Source of the DNA: Allgaiera indica
GTDB lineage: Bacteria; Pseudomonadota; Alphaproteobacteria; Rhodobacterales; Rhodobacteraceae
Direction: 5' to 3'
DNA: 64,000 bases
Assembly: GCF_900106675.1 (NCBI RefSeq)
Contig: NZ_FNOB01000015.1
Coordinates: forward strand, 1-64,000
In this document: positions 48,999 to 57,634 of the stretch, piece by piece
Layout: each line of letters opens with the position of its first letter
Numbering within the stretch: the first letter of the stretch is position 1
Translations under genes and position numbers: made by a program
Notes under the pieces: model-generated
What the model saw: the letters and a program-made list of their open reading frames with translations, nothing else
What the model was told of the DNA's origin: nothing
Database searches by the model: none

Positions 48999-50285
48999 TC
49001 AGGCCGTCGCCCTTGCCAGCGCCTGATCGAGATCGGCGATCAGGTCGTCGGCATCCTCGATCCCGATCGAAAGCCGCACGACCTCGGGCGCGGCGCCGGC
49101 GGCGCGTTGCTGCGTTTCGGTCAACTGCCGATGCGTGGTCGAGGCCGGATGAATGATCAGCGATCGCGCATCGCCCAGGTTCGCCACGTGGCTGAACAAT
49201 TCCAGGCTGTCGACCAGCCTGACACAGGCGTCGTAGCCGCCCTTCACCCCGAAAGTGAACAACGCGCCCGCGCCCTTGGGGCAGATCCGCGGCACCCGTG
49301 CGTGATAGGGCGAGGACGCGAGGCCCGGATAGGTCACCTCGGTCACCCGCGGATCGGCCTCCAGCCATTCGGCGATCTTCTGGGCGTTCTCGACATGGCG
49401 GGCCATGCGCAGGCTCAGCGTCTCGATCCCCATCAGCGTGTAATGCGCGGCCTGCGGGTTCATGGTCATGCCCAGATCGCGCAGGCCCACGGCGATCGAA
49501 TGGAAGGTGAAGGCGAGCGAGCCGAAGGTTTCGTGGAATTTCAGCCCGTGATAGGCGGGCTCGGGCTGGGAAAGCGAGGGGAACTTGTCGCTGGCCGACC
49601 AGTCGAAGGTGCCACTGTCGACCACCGCGCCGCCGGTGACGGTGCCATTGCCGGTGAGATATTTGGTGGTCGAATGCACGACTAGGGCCGCGCCATGCTC
49701 GATCGGGCGGCACAGATAGGGCGTGGCGCTGGTGTTGTCGACGATCAGCGGCAGGCCCGCGTCCCGGGCGATGGCGGAAATTGCATCCAGATCGGTGATA
49801 TAGCCGCCGGGGTTGGCGATGGTCTCGCAAAAGATCGCGCGGGTATCATCGTCGATCGCGGCCTTCACGGCATCCAGATCGTCCATGTCGACGAACCTCG
49901 CCGTCCAGCCGAAGCGTTTGAACGTCTGGCCGAACTGGGTGATCGTGCCGCCATATGCCCTGCTGGACGCCACCACGTTGCGCCCCGGCGCCATCAGCGG
50001 AAACAACGCCATGATCTGCGCCGCATGGCCCGAGGCGCAGCACATGGCCCCCACGCCGCCCTCCAGCGTGGCGATGCGTTCTTGCAGCACGGCGACCGTA
50101 GGGTTGGTGAGGCGCGAATAGATGAACCCCACCTCCTGCAGATTGAACAGCGCCGCGGCATGGTCGGCGTCGCGAAACACATAGGCGGTGGTCTGGTAGA
50201 TCGGCGTCTGCCGCGCGCCGGTGGCCGGATCGGGCCGCGCGCCGGCATGGATTTGCAGGGTGTCGAAACCGTAGGTTTTGCTCAT
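48999..50285 (-). CDS. metY: O-acetylhomoserine aminocarboxypropyltransferase (O-acetylhomoserine sulfhydrylase)
   Basis: 428 residues, PLP enzyme of the Cys/Met metabolism family. Makes homocysteine from O-acetylhomoserine and sulfide. Motifs: FDTLQIHAGARPDPATGARQTPIYQTTAYVF split over the N-terminus, YSRLTNPT, PLIVDNTSATPYLCRP and the PLP-lysine segment VHSTTKYLTGNG near 208. The 420-plus length and the start motif favour MetY over MetB/MetZ. A promoter candidate on the minus strand is TTGTGC (50337-50342), 17 bases, TAGGCT (50314-50319). No SAM-II riboswitch is recognisable upstream. Confidence 0.92.
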   Translation of the reverse strand: MSKTYGFDTLQIHAGARPDPATGARQTPIYQTTAYVFRDADHAAALFNLQEVGFIYSRLTNPTVAVLQERIATLEGGVGAMCCASGHAAQIMALFPLMAPGRNVVASSRAYGGTITQFGQTFKRFGWTARFVDMDDLDAVKAAIDDDTRAIFCETIANPGGYITDLDAISAIARDAGLPLIVDNTSATPYLCRPIEHGAALVVHSTTKYLTGNGTVTGGAVVDSGTFDWSASDKFPSLSQPEPAYHGLKFHETFGSLAFTFHSIAVGLRDLGMTMNPQAAHYTLMGIETLSLRMARHVENAQKIAEWLEADPRVTEVTYPGLASSPYHARVPRICPKGAGALFTFGVKGGYDACVRLVDSLELFSHVANLGDARSLIIHPASTTHRQLTETQQRAAGAAPEVVRLSIGIEDADDLIADLDQALARATA

Positions 50286-50313
50286 CGGGGCCTCCCTCGA
50301 ATGCCTGGGACAG

Positions 50314-50342
50314 AGCCTAGGGCAGGCCGGAACGGCGCACAA
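50314..50342 (-). promoter_or_regulatory. Candidate promoter of metY
   Basis: On the minus strand TTGTGC (plus 50337-50342), 17-base spacer, TAGGCT (plus 50314-50319), about 28 bases before the metY ATG. Same TAGnCT-type -10 as other candidates in this window. Confidence 0.45.
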
Positions 50343-50385
50343 CGGGCGGGCGGCGCACCGACCGGCGGGCCGCGTCAGGTTTCAT

Positions 50386-50490
50386 GCCTCCCGCCAAGAT
50401 ATTTGGGCCAGAAAGCAGACAGGGTTCCTCTATTTCCGTCTTTCTGGTGAAAATATCCCGGGGAGCGCGAGGGGCTCGCCCCTCGCTTCC
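50386..50490. repeat. REPIN-like inverted repeat plus perfect hairpin (copy E)
   Basis: Left arm 50400-50416 (TATTTGGGCCAGAAAG) and right arm 50440-50456 (CTTTCTGGTGAAAATA) are imperfect inverted repeats around a 23-base centre. Next comes GCGAGGGG-CTCG-CCCCTCGC at 50467-50486, a perfect eight-base stem with a four-base loop. The arrangement is the same as copy A at 6461-6552. It lies between the metY promoter and the DUF1330 remnant. Confidence 0.7.
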
Positions 50491-50494
50491 TTAT

Positions 50495-50704
50495 CTGGTC
50501 TTCGAGCATCGGCAGGGTGGCCACGGCATGAAGGTCATAGGCTTTGGCGCCGCTGATCGGGGCGGGCGGGGCGAGGCCGGGGTTGGAGCGGTAATCGGCG
50601 ATGTCGCGGAAGCTCAGCAGGTTCAGCATCACCATCGGGCCCGCGATGCCGCAGGTGAAGAGGGCGTTGGCGGCGGCGTGCGGATCGGCCGGCCGATATG
50701 GGGC
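50495..50704 (-). pseudogene. Remnant of a DUF1330-like protein
   Basis: On the minus strand, directly after and in frame with the DUF2239 stop, the translation reads ALFTCGIAGPMVMLNLLSFRD, ADYRSNPGLAP and PAPISGAKAYDLH, which matches the start of DUF1330-type proteins as I know them. No start codon exists upstream of the homology; the first ATG (50635) would drop about 23 conserved residues. The C-terminal half is replaced by repeat copy E. Likely a decayed gene. Confidence 0.55.
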
Positions 50705-51229
50705 TCAGTCATCCCCGTCCCCGGTGGCAAGCGCTAGGGCATAGGTGCGCAAGTCCTCGGGCCAGGCGGCAACGCAGGCCGCGAAGCGGTCGGTGTCGCC
50801 GGCGAAAAGGGCGCGCAGGGCCTCTTCATAACCCGGCAGGTCGCCGGCGAGCGCCTGCAGCGCGTGATAGGTGCGTTCCTGGGCGACCCGGGCGCGGGCG
50901 TCGGGCGACCGCCGGGCGGCCTCGACCAGCCTGCGCAGCGTGGCCGAAGCGCCGCCGGGCTGCGCGTTCAGCCAGTCCCAGTGGCGCGGCAGCAAGGTCA
51001 CCTCGCGCGCCACCACGCCCAGCTTCGGCCGCCCCGGTCCGCGCGGCGTGGGCGCGTAGCGCGCCGCGATCGCCGCCGCCCCGCCGCTCAGGTCCAGATC
51101 GACCACCCGGCCGGTGGCATCGTCGATCACCAGCGCCGGATCCTGCCCGGCCAGCGCCTTTGCCACTTCGGCCATCCCGCCCGCGGCGACCCGCCGGCCC
51201 GCGCGAAAGGCAGTCACAGAACGCTCCAT
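50705..51229 (-). CDS. DUF2239 family protein
   Basis: 174 residues. FRAGRRVAAGGMAEVAKALA, LVIDDATGRVVDLDLSGG, PTPRGPGRPKLGVVAREVTLLPRHWDWLNAQPGGASATLRRLV (read in parts) and FAGDTDRFAACVAAWPEDLR identify DUF2239, an uncharacterised family that includes a segment resembling repressor C-terminal or DNA-binding basic motifs. Divergent from the GIY-YIG gene with a 68-base shared promoter region carrying two CCGGGT repeats. Confidence 0.82.
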   Translation of the reverse strand: MERSVTAFRAGRRVAAGGMAEVAKALAGQDPALVIDDATGRVVDLDLSGGAAAIAARYAPTPRGPGRPKLGVVAREVTLLPRHWDWLNAQPGGASATLRRLVEAARRSPDARARVAQERTYHALQALAGDLPGYEEALRALFAGDTDRFAACVAAWPEDLRTYALALATGDGDD

Positions 51230-51239
51230 CCGTCTCTCC

Positions 51240-51282
51240 TTGATTATTTCATCCGGGTCAAATATATCGCCCGGGTAATATT
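51240..51282. promoter_or_regulatory. Shared promoter with paired CCGGGT repeats between DUF2239 and GIY-YIG genes
   Basis: TTGATT (51240-51245), 17-base spacer, TATATC (51263-51268) is a good rightward promoter for the GIY-YIG gene. Two direct repeats, CCGGGTCAAATAT (51253-51265) and CCGGGTAATATT (51271-51282), 18 bases apart, flank and overlap the -10, as an operator would. AAGGAG on the minus strand serves the DUF2239 ATG. Confidence 0.6.
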
Positions 51283-51297
51283 CGCAAGAGGCAAGAG

Positions 51298-51627
51298 ATG
51301 TCGGTGGATCGCAAGGCCGCGGCGGCGGCGTGGAAGGAGAAGAAGGTCGCGGCGGGGGTCTATGCCTTCCGTGCGCCGGATGGCGTGGTCTGGGTGGGCG
51401 CGACGCCGACCCTGGACGCGGCCGAGAACCGGCTGCGCTTCACCCTGCGCACTGGCAGTTGCCGGGTGCCGGCCCTGGCCCGGACCTGGCGGGCGGCGGG
51501 GGGTGAGGGCTTTGTTTTTGAGGTGCTCGAGACGCTGGACCCCGAGCTTGGCGCGATGACGCGGGCGCGGCTTCTGAAGGAGCGTCTTGCCCATTGGCGC
51601 GGGGATCTGGGGGCGGAACCGCTTTAG
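51298..51627 (+). CDS. GIY-YIG nuclease-fold protein
   Basis: 109 residues. AAGVYAFRAPDGVVWVGAT corresponds to the GIY...YIG pair (here GVY...WVG), followed by an Arg in ENRLRFTLRTG and a Glu in FVFEVLETLD that could complete the active site. Stand-alone GIY-YIG proteins of this size have unknown roles, possibly DNA repair. Its last four bases overlap the convergent glycosyltransferase-like gene. Divergent from DUF2239. Confidence 0.78.
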   Translation: MSVDRKAAAAAWKEKKVAAGVYAFRAPDGVVWVGATPTLDAAENRLRFTLRTGSCRVPALARTWRAAGGEGFVFEVLETLDPELGAMTRARLLKERLAHWRGDLGAEPL

Positions 51628-52649
51628 CGCAGCCAGAGGTTTTCGCGTTTGATCGCGTTGCGGATCATCTGCTCGCGCCGGGGCAGCGCGTCGCGGTCGA
51701 ACAGGGCGCGGATGCGGGCGCCCTTGCCCTGATAGACCAGCTTGCGCACCGCCTCCGAGCCGCGCAGCAGCTTCTTCATCGGGTTCGGGGCGGCGATCTC
51801 TTCCAGCACCTCGACCACCCGGTCGCTTTCGCGTGCGTAAAGCAGCGGCAACAGCCGGTAGTGGCAGGTGACATCACCGTCGAGCCCTGCCAGGCTCGGC
51901 CCCGGTCGCCCGCCGCCGAGGGAATGGATCACCAGCGGCAACGCCACCTGATCGAGCCAGGGATCAAGCGACTGGCAGACGATTTCCTCGGGCCCGTCGT
52001 CGCGGATCGCCAACGCATAGTCCAGAAAGCGCCGGCCAAAGGCCTGCGGGTCGCGATGAAAGAACCAGCCTGCGTTGAAATAAAGGTAGCGGCCCCAGTA
52101 TTCGTCGGGCTGGTCAAGATCCAGCGTCGGTGCGAAATCCAGCCCGAACTTGTCGTAAAGCGATTTCCAAGTGGCGCTGTAGCCCGGCCCGTAAAGCTCG
52201 ATCTCGGGCCAGGTGCCTTCGCGCCGCATCGAGGCCGCGGGGCGGTCGAAATCGAAGCCCAGCGTGCTCAGATCGCCGGTGATCAGCGTGTCGGTGTCGA
52301 AGAAGACGAAGGGCGCGTCCGGGGGCAGGGCGGTCAGCGCCTCGATCTTGTTGCCATAGGGGTAATCGGCGCCGAAATGGCGGCTATCAAACGGCAGGAA
52401 GCTGGCGCCGAGGCTTTCCAGCATCTCGCGGACCTGCGGATCACCGATGCGCGGATCCTTGGGCCAAAGCGGGCCCGGCTGCGGTTCTGCGATGAACAGC
52501 TGGCCCGCGAAATCGGGGTTGGTTGCGCGCAGCGAGGCCGCGAACAGCAGCGCCTCATATTGAAGGCGACCGGCCTGGGCGATGATCAGGATGTTGAAGG
52601 GGCGGGGCGCCTGGGCCGCGCCCGGGGCGGTGTCGTTCGTCGCTGCCAT
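51624..52649 (-). CDS. Glycosyltransferase-like protein
   Basis: 341 residues. A GT-A-like start (FNILIIAQAGRLQYEALLFAASLRA) and a DxD motif in APFVFFDTDTLI near 115-122 suggest a nucleotide-sugar transferase fold. GRYLYFNAGWFFHRDPQAFG and WLDQVALPLVIHSLGG resemble acceptor regions of that class. I cannot name a substrate. No signal peptide. The four-base convergent overlap with the GIY-YIG gene is the only context. Confidence 0.6.
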   Translation of the reverse strand: MAATNDTAPGAAQAPRPFNILIIAQAGRLQYEALLFAASLRATNPDFAGQLFIAEPQPGPLWPKDPRIGDPQVREMLESLGASFLPFDSRHFGADYPYGNKIEALTALPPDAPFVFFDTDTLITGDLSTLGFDFDRPAASMRREGTWPEIELYGPGYSATWKSLYDKFGLDFAPTLDLDQPDEYWGRYLYFNAGWFFHRDPQAFGRRFLDYALAIRDDGPEEIVCQSLDPWLDQVALPLVIHSLGGGRPGPSLAGLDGDVTCHYRLLPLLYARESDRVVEVLEEIAAPNPMKKLLRGSEAVRKLVYQGKGARIRALFDRDALPRREQMIRNAIKRENLWLR

Positions 52650-52784
52650 TCGCTGCCTCGGGGGTTGTCGCGACGCAGTATAGGCGCTTTGCCGCCCGGC
52701 GAAAGGCCCGGCGCCGGCAGGTGCTTTGCGCGGCGAGGGGGCCACCCGCCCTCTGTTTTGCGCCCTGGTCTTCGCTTTCTGGCC

Positions 52785-53234
52785 TCAGAACCGCGGCAGG
52801 TTGCGCGCTTCGCCTTCGCGCAGACGGGCCATCAGTTCCTGCAGGGCGCGGGCTCCGCCCTCGGGCAGTTTCGACAGGAAATGGCGGGCGTTTTCCTCGG
52901 CCACCGGGGTGGCGCGTTCACACAGCGCGGCGCCCTCGGGGGTGGTCTCGACGCGGGTCGTGCGCCGGTCGGTGGTACCCCCCGAGCGTGCGATCCAGCC
53001 CGCGGCCTCCATCTGCCGCAACGCGCGAGAGATCGCCGTTCGGTCGATGCCGATGAATTCCGCGATCTCGGAAGGCCGGGTCAGCCGCTCGACATGCAGC
53101 GCCAGCAGAACGCACCAGGTAAGGCGCGTCAGCCCGTGTTGGCGCAGGCCCTCGTCCAGCCGGCGTTCCTGCAATCGCGAGGTCAGCGTCAGTTGATAGA
53201 GCAGCGATTGATGAAGCCGGTAACCTTCTGTCAT
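52785..53234 (-). CDS. MarR-family transcriptional regulator
   Basis: 149 residues. Winged-helix core RLTRPSEIAEFIGIDRTAISRALRQMEAAGWIARSGGTTDRRTTRVETTPEG (read in parts) is typical of MarR proteins, including the wing DRRTTRV. Divergent from the HAD hydrolase gene by about 115 bases. Target unknown. Confidence 0.88.
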   Translation of the reverse strand: MTEGYRLHQSLLYQLTLTSRLQERRLDEGLRQHGLTRLTWCVLLALHVERLTRPSEIAEFIGIDRTAISRALRQMEAAGWIARSGGTTDRRTTRVETTPEGAALCERATPVAEENARHFLSKLPEGGARALQELMARLREGEARNLPRF

Positions 53235-53285
53235 CGGCCCTCTGTTCCCGATCCGCCGCAAACTGTCAATTGCGCGGGCGTTGCA

Positions 53286-53314
53286 TTGGCCGCCGCGCCG
53301 GGCGATGCTAAAGG
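53286..53314 (+). promoter_or_regulatory. Candidate promoter of the HAD hydrolase gene
   Basis: TTGGCC (53286-53291), 17-base spacer, TAAAGG (53309-53314), 36 bases before the ATG at 53350. Confidence 0.35.
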
Positions 53315-53349
53315 CGGTCGGGCCGCGTCTGGCCAGCCGGGAGGACACC

Positions 53350-54060
53350 ATGATCACGGGCATTCTGTTCGACAAGGATGGCACCTTGTTCGATTTCAAC
53401 GCGACGTGGCGCGATTGGACCGAAGGCCTGCTGCTGGAACTGGCGCGGGGCGACAGCCTGCGGGCCGGGCGGCTGGCGACGGTATTGGGCTATGATCTGG
53501 CAGAGGGGCGGTTCAGCCCCGATTCCATCGTCATCGCCCATACGCCCGAAGAGGTCGCCGCGGCTCTGCTGCCGCATCTGCCCGGGCAGACGCCGGCCAG
53601 CCTGGTGGCGCGCATGAACGTGATCGCGGCCGACGCGCCGCAGGTCGAGGCGCTGCCGCTGGCGCCGCTGCTGACCGGGCTGCGCGCCCGCGGCCTGCGC
53701 CTGGGCGTGGCCACGAACGACAGCGAGGTCGCGGCGCAGGCGCATCTGGAAACGGCCGGCATCACGGCCTATTTCGATTTCATTGCGGGTTTCGATTCCG
53801 GCCATGGCGGTAAGCCGAGCCCCGGAATGCTGCTGGCCTTTGCCGACCGCTTCGGCCTTGATCCTGCTCAGGTACTGATGGTGGGCGACAGCCTGCACGA
53901 CCTGATCGCCGGCCGCGCCGCGGGGATGCGCACCGTCGCCGTGCTGACCGGCCTTGCCGGCGCCGAGGAACTGGCGCCGCTGGCCGAGGCCGTGCTGCCC
54001 GATATCGGCCATCTGCCGCGCTGGCTGGATTCCCAGCCCGCCGATCGCGCGAAAGTCTGA
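53350..54060 (+). CDS. HAD-superfamily hydrolase (phosphoglycolate phosphatase-like)
   Basis: 236 residues from the ATG at 53350. HAD motif I LFDKDGTLFDF (nucleophile Asp8), motif II GVATNDSE, motif III Lys in GGKPSPGMLLAF and motif IV VLMVGDSLHDLIAG. The helical cap between motifs I and II makes it a subfamily I phosphatase close to Gph. Substrate not certain. Divergent from the MarR gene and 80 bases upstream of the MttB-like gene. Confidence 0.85.
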   Translation: MITGILFDKDGTLFDFNATWRDWTEGLLLELARGDSLRAGRLATVLGYDLAEGRFSPDSIVIAHTPEEVAAALLPHLPGQTPASLVARMNVIAADAPQVEALPLAPLLTGLRARGLRLGVATNDSEVAAQAHLETAGITAYFDFIAGFDSGHGGKPSPGMLLAFADRFGLDPAQVLMVGDSLHDLIAGRAAGMRTVAVLTGLAGAEELAPLAEAVLPDIGHLPRWLDSQPADRAKV

Positions 54061-54139
54061 AAGCGACGAAATCCGTCGCAAAGGAAAAGATTGCCCACCG
54101 CGCCCATGGTTTCCTGTGCCGAAGCACAGGAGAAAACGC

Positions 54140-55696
54140 ATGAGCGAAACGGCAACGCGGCGCCGCCGGTCGGGCGGACGGGCCGGACATCAGACCCGCG
54201 CGGGACATGCGGCGATCGAGCAGATGCCCTGGCGCATCCCGCTCAACCCCGACCGCCCGGTCGAGCCGCTGGACGACGCGGGCGTCGAGGCGATCCACCG
54301 CGGCGCGATGCGGATCCTGCAAGAGATCGGGATCGAATTCCTGAACCCCGAGGCCGTCGAGATCCTGCGCCGGGCGGGCTGCCGCGTCGCGGGCACCAAC
54401 GTCCGCATGGACGAGGATTTCGTGACCGAGATGCTGGGCCACGCGCCCGAAAGCTTCACCATCACCCCGCGCAACCCGGGGCGCGAGATCGTGGTGGGCG
54501 GCAGGCACATGGTCTTCGTCAATGTCTCGTCTCCGCCCAACGCCTGGGACATGGTGCGCGGCAAGCGCCCCGGCGATTTCGCCACCTTCCAGGAATTCAT
54601 CAAGCTCACCCAGTATTTCAACTGCATCCACGTCGCCGGGGGTTATCCGGTGGAACCTATCGACATCCACCCTTCGGTGCGCCATCTCGACTGCCTGCGC
54701 GAAAAACTGATCACCACCGACAAGGTGGTCCACGCCTATTCCCTGGGCGCCGAGCGGGTCGAGGACGTGATGGAGATGACGCGCCTTGCCGGCGGGCTCA
54801 GCCATGACGCGTTCGAGGCCAGGCCGCGGATGTACACCAACATCAACTCGGTCTCGCCGCTGAAGCATGATTACCCGATGCTCGATGGCGCGATGCGTCT
54901 GGCGCGGCGAAATCAGCCGGTTCTGGTCACGCCGTTCACCCTGGCCGGGGCGATGGCGCCGGTGACGATGGCCGGCGCGGTGGCGCTCAGCCTCGCCGAG
55001 GGGCTGAGCGCGATTGCACTTTTGCAATATATTCGGCCCGGGTGCCCGGTCGGAATCGGGACTTTCACGTCAAATGTCGACATGAAGTCCGGCGCGCCCG
55101 CCTTCGGGACGCCGGAATACATCCGCGCAACCCAGATGACCGGGCAATTGGCGCGGCGCTACAAGTTGCCGATGCGTTCATCGGGTGTCTGCGCGGCCAA
55201 TGTGCCGGATGGCCAGGCGATGTGGGAAACCTCAAATTCCCTATGGGCTGCAGTCACTTCCGGGACGAACTTCGTCTATCACGCGGCGGGGTGGCTGGAG
55301 GGCGGGCTGATCGCCAGCCCCGAGAAATTCGTGATGGATTGCGAGTTGTTGCAGATGATCCAGCGCTATTTCGAACCCGCCATCACCGACACATCGGATG
55401 ACGCCATCGCGCTGGACGCGATCCGCGAGGTCGGTTCGGTGGGGCATTACTTCGGCTGCGAACATACCCAGCAGCGCTATGCCACCGCCTTCTATGCTCC
55501 CTTCGCCAGCGACTGGCGCAATTACGAGGCCTGGGTGGCGGACGGCGCCGTCTGGACGCAGGAGCGCGCGCACCGGATCTACAAGGCGATCCTGGCCGAC
55601 TTTGCCCCGCCGCCGATGGACGATGCCGCGCGCGGCGCGCTGGAGGAATTCGTGATCCGACGCAAGGAAGAGGGCGGGGCGCCCACCGACTTCTAG
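54140..55696 (+). CDS. MttB-family corrinoid-dependent methyltransferase (non-pyrrolysine)
   Basis: 518 residues. IHRGAMRILQEIGIEFLNPEAVEILRRAG, YTNINSVSPLKHDYPMLDGAMRLARRNQP, TLAGAMAPVTMAGAVALSLAEGL and REVGSVGHYFGCEHTQQRYATAFY (each read in part) are the MttB/MtgB superfamily pattern. Archaeal MttB has a pyrrolysine at an amber codon; no in-frame TAG is present here, so this is the MtgB-like form that demethylates quaternary amines such as glycine betaine. AGGAGAA precedes the ATG. The usual partner corrinoid protein (MttC/MtgC) is not in the window, though a RACo-like activator is at 6666. Confidence 0.88.
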   Translation: MSETATRRRRSGGRAGHQTRAGHAAIEQMPWRIPLNPDRPVEPLDDAGVEAIHRGAMRILQEIGIEFLNPEAVEILRRAGCRVAGTNVRMDEDFVTEMLGHAPESFTITPRNPGREIVVGGRHMVFVNVSSPPNAWDMVRGKRPGDFATFQEFIKLTQYFNCIHVAGGYPVEPIDIHPSVRHLDCLREKLITTDKVVHAYSLGAERVEDVMEMTRLAGGLSHDAFEARPRMYTNINSVSPLKHDYPMLDGAMRLARRNQPVLVTPFTLAGAMAPVTMAGAVALSLAEGLSAIALLQYIRPGCPVGIGTFTSNVDMKSGAPAFGTPEYIRATQMTGQLARRYKLPMRSSGVCAANVPDGQAMWETSNSLWAAVTSGTNFVYHAAGWLEGGLIASPEKFVMDCELLQMIQRYFEPAITDTSDDAIALDAIREVGSVGHYFGCEHTQQRYATAFYAPFASDWRNYEAWVADGAVWTQERAHRIYKAILADFAPPPMDDAARGALEEFVIRRKEEGGAPTDF

Positions 55697-55792
55697 GCGC
55701 CGCGCTGCCGGCGGCGCGGGCATCGCGCCGCACCGGGGGCGCAGCGGCTGGCGCGGGCGGTCGCGCCCCGCTAATGTGGCGGCGATGCAGAC

Positions 55793-57580
55793 ATGAGGAT
55801 CGCCGTGTCGGAAGAGAACGTGCTTGGCCCGCGGCTGCGTGTGGTGCTGGGATTGGCGGGGGCGCTGTGCGGGGTTTCGGCCTGGCTGTTGTTCGACGTC
55901 TATGCCCAGGGGCAGTTGGCGCCGCGCCTGCACCTGTTTCTGGCGCTGTTCTTCGGGGTGTTCTTCGGCGCGTTCCTGATATCGGTCGGGCCTTTGCGGC
56001 TGGCCCGCGCGGCACTGTCGTCGCTGGCGCTGGCGGCGGTCGTGGCCAGCCTGGTGTGGTGGGCAAGCTTTCGCTTCGCCGATCCGCGCGACCTGTTCGC
56101 CTCGACCGAGACGCTGCTGGCGGTGGTGCTGCTTTCGACCCTGCCGTTGCCCTTCCTGATCGCCGCAGGGCTGCCCGGGGCGGGCTGGCACGACTATCCG
56201 GCGCTTTTCACCCAATCCTGGTCGATCGTCGTGCGCTATGCCTCGGCCTGGCTGTTCGTTGCGGTGGTCTGGGCGGTATTGTTCCTGTCGGATCAGCTGT
56301 TCTTGCTGGTTGGGATCACGCTGCTGAGCCACCTGATCAGCACCGACTGGCTGGCCTATGTGCTGACCGGCCTGTCGCTGGGGATCGGGCTTTCGGTGGT
56401 TGACGAGCTTTCCGATTATGTCTCGCCCTTCCTGATCTTGCGACTCTTGCGGGTGATCATGCCGGTGGTGACCCTCGTGGTCGCGGTATTCCTGGCGGCG
56501 CTGCCGTTTCAGGGGCTGAGCAACCTTTTCGGGCAGATATCGGTGGCGGGGACGCTGCTGGCGATGGCGGTGGCGGCGGCGACGCTGGTGACGGCGGCGC
56601 TGGACCGCGACGACGACGAGGCGGTCCGCAGCAAGCCGATGCAGTTTTCGATCCAGCTTCTGGCGCTGATGCTGCCGGCGCTGGCCTTGCTGGGCGGCTG
56701 GGCGATCTGGCTGAGGGTGGCCGAGCACGGGCTGACACCACCGCGGATCGGCGGGCTGACGGGCGCGGGCCTGTTGCTGCTTTACGGGCTGAGCTATGCG
56801 GTGTCGGTGCTGCGGCGCGGGCGTTGGGGGGCGCGGATCCGGCGCGACAACCGGGTGCTGGCGCTGGTGGTGATCGCGGTCGCGGGCCTGTGGCTGACGC
56901 CGCTGTTCAACGCCGATGCGATCACCGCGGCGAACCGCGTCGCGCGCTACCAACGCGCGGCCACCCCGCCGGGCGCGGTGGATCTATACTACCTCAAGAC
57001 CCGGCTGGGACATGCCGGGACCGAGGCGCTGGCAACCCTGCGCGCGATCGCCGCCCGCCCGGAGCAGAAGGCATTGGCCGAACGTTTCGCCGATCTCGAT
57101 GCCGGGCGGCTGGGGCCGGGGGCCAAGGTGCCTGCCGACATCGCCGATCTGCGCGCCCGGCTGACCCGCGATCTGGCGGTGCGCCCGAAGGGAGAGGGCG
57201 CAAACCTGAAGGCCCAGATCCTGTCCACCCGCAGCGTCTGGCAGCTGAAGCTTTGGGCCGAGGCCTGTACCCGTACTCTGCCTTCGGGGCAGCCCGGCTG
57301 CGTGCTGCTGGTCGGCGATTTCCTGCCCGACAGTCCCGGGCAGGAAGCGCTGTTGCTGACGCGCGACAATGCCGGGCGGCTGCGCATCGACGGCTTTGCC
57401 CACCGCAGCGAGGGCGGGGCGCTGATGCGGGTGAACGGCGCGCGGCAATTGCTGCCCGGGGCCAAGGCGCCGTCCTCCGTGGCGGTGATCGAGGCGGTGC
57501 TGGCCGGCAAGACCTCGCTGTCTCCGGCCCGGGTGCAGGCGCTGGATATCGGCGGGCTGCAGCTGATGGTGCAGCCCTAG
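55793..57580 (+). CDS. DUF4153 family integral membrane protein
   Basis: 595 residues. About ten transmembrane helices in the first 370 residues (for example LHLFLALFFGVFFGAFLISVG, IVVRYASAWLFVAVVWAVLFLSDQLFLLVGI), then a soluble region of about 200 residues with VARYQRAATPPGAVDLYYLKTRLGHAGTEAL. The middle (SDYVSPFLILRLLRVIMPVVTLVVAVF, PFQGLSNLFGQISVAGTLL) is the DUF4153 signature. No function is known for the family. Confidence 0.82.
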   Translation: MRIAVSEENVLGPRLRVVLGLAGALCGVSAWLLFDVYAQGQLAPRLHLFLALFFGVFFGAFLISVGPLRLARAALSSLALAAVVASLVWWASFRFADPRDLFASTETLLAVVLLSTLPLPFLIAAGLPGAGWHDYPALFTQSWSIVVRYASAWLFVAVVWAVLFLSDQLFLLVGITLLSHLISTDWLAYVLTGLSLGIGLSVVDELSDYVSPFLILRLLRVIMPVVTLVVAVFLAALPFQGLSNLFGQISVAGTLLAMAVAAATLVTAALDRDDDEAVRSKPMQFSIQLLALMLPALALLGGWAIWLRVAEHGLTPPRIGGLTGAGLLLLYGLSYAVSVLRRGRWGARIRRDNRVLALVVIAVAGLWLTPLFNADAITAANRVARYQRAATPPGAVDLYYLKTRLGHAGTEALATLRAIAARPEQKALAERFADLDAGRLGPGAKVPADIADLRARLTRDLAVRPKGEGANLKAQILSTRSVWQLKLWAEACTRTLPSGQPGCVLLVGDFLPDSPGQEALLLTRDNAGRLRIDGFAHRSEGGALMRVNGARQLLPGAKAPSSVAVIEAVLAGKTSLSPARVQALDIGGLQLMVQP

Positions 57581-57634
57581 AATCCGGGAAGGACCGGCGC
57601 GGGGCCGGTGCGGGGCCGGTGCGGAGGGACGCCT

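Noticed and set aside
50286-50385. SAM-II riboswitch expected upstream of metY
   Set aside because: I could not find the conserved SAM-II core or pseudoknot sequence on the minus strand; the leader seems too short, with a promoter candidate only about 30 bases from the start.
54140-55696. Pyrrolysine-dependent trimethylamine methyltransferase
   Set aside because: No in-frame amber codon exists and no pyrrolysine genes are nearby; the non-pyrrolysine MtgB-like type is the better call.
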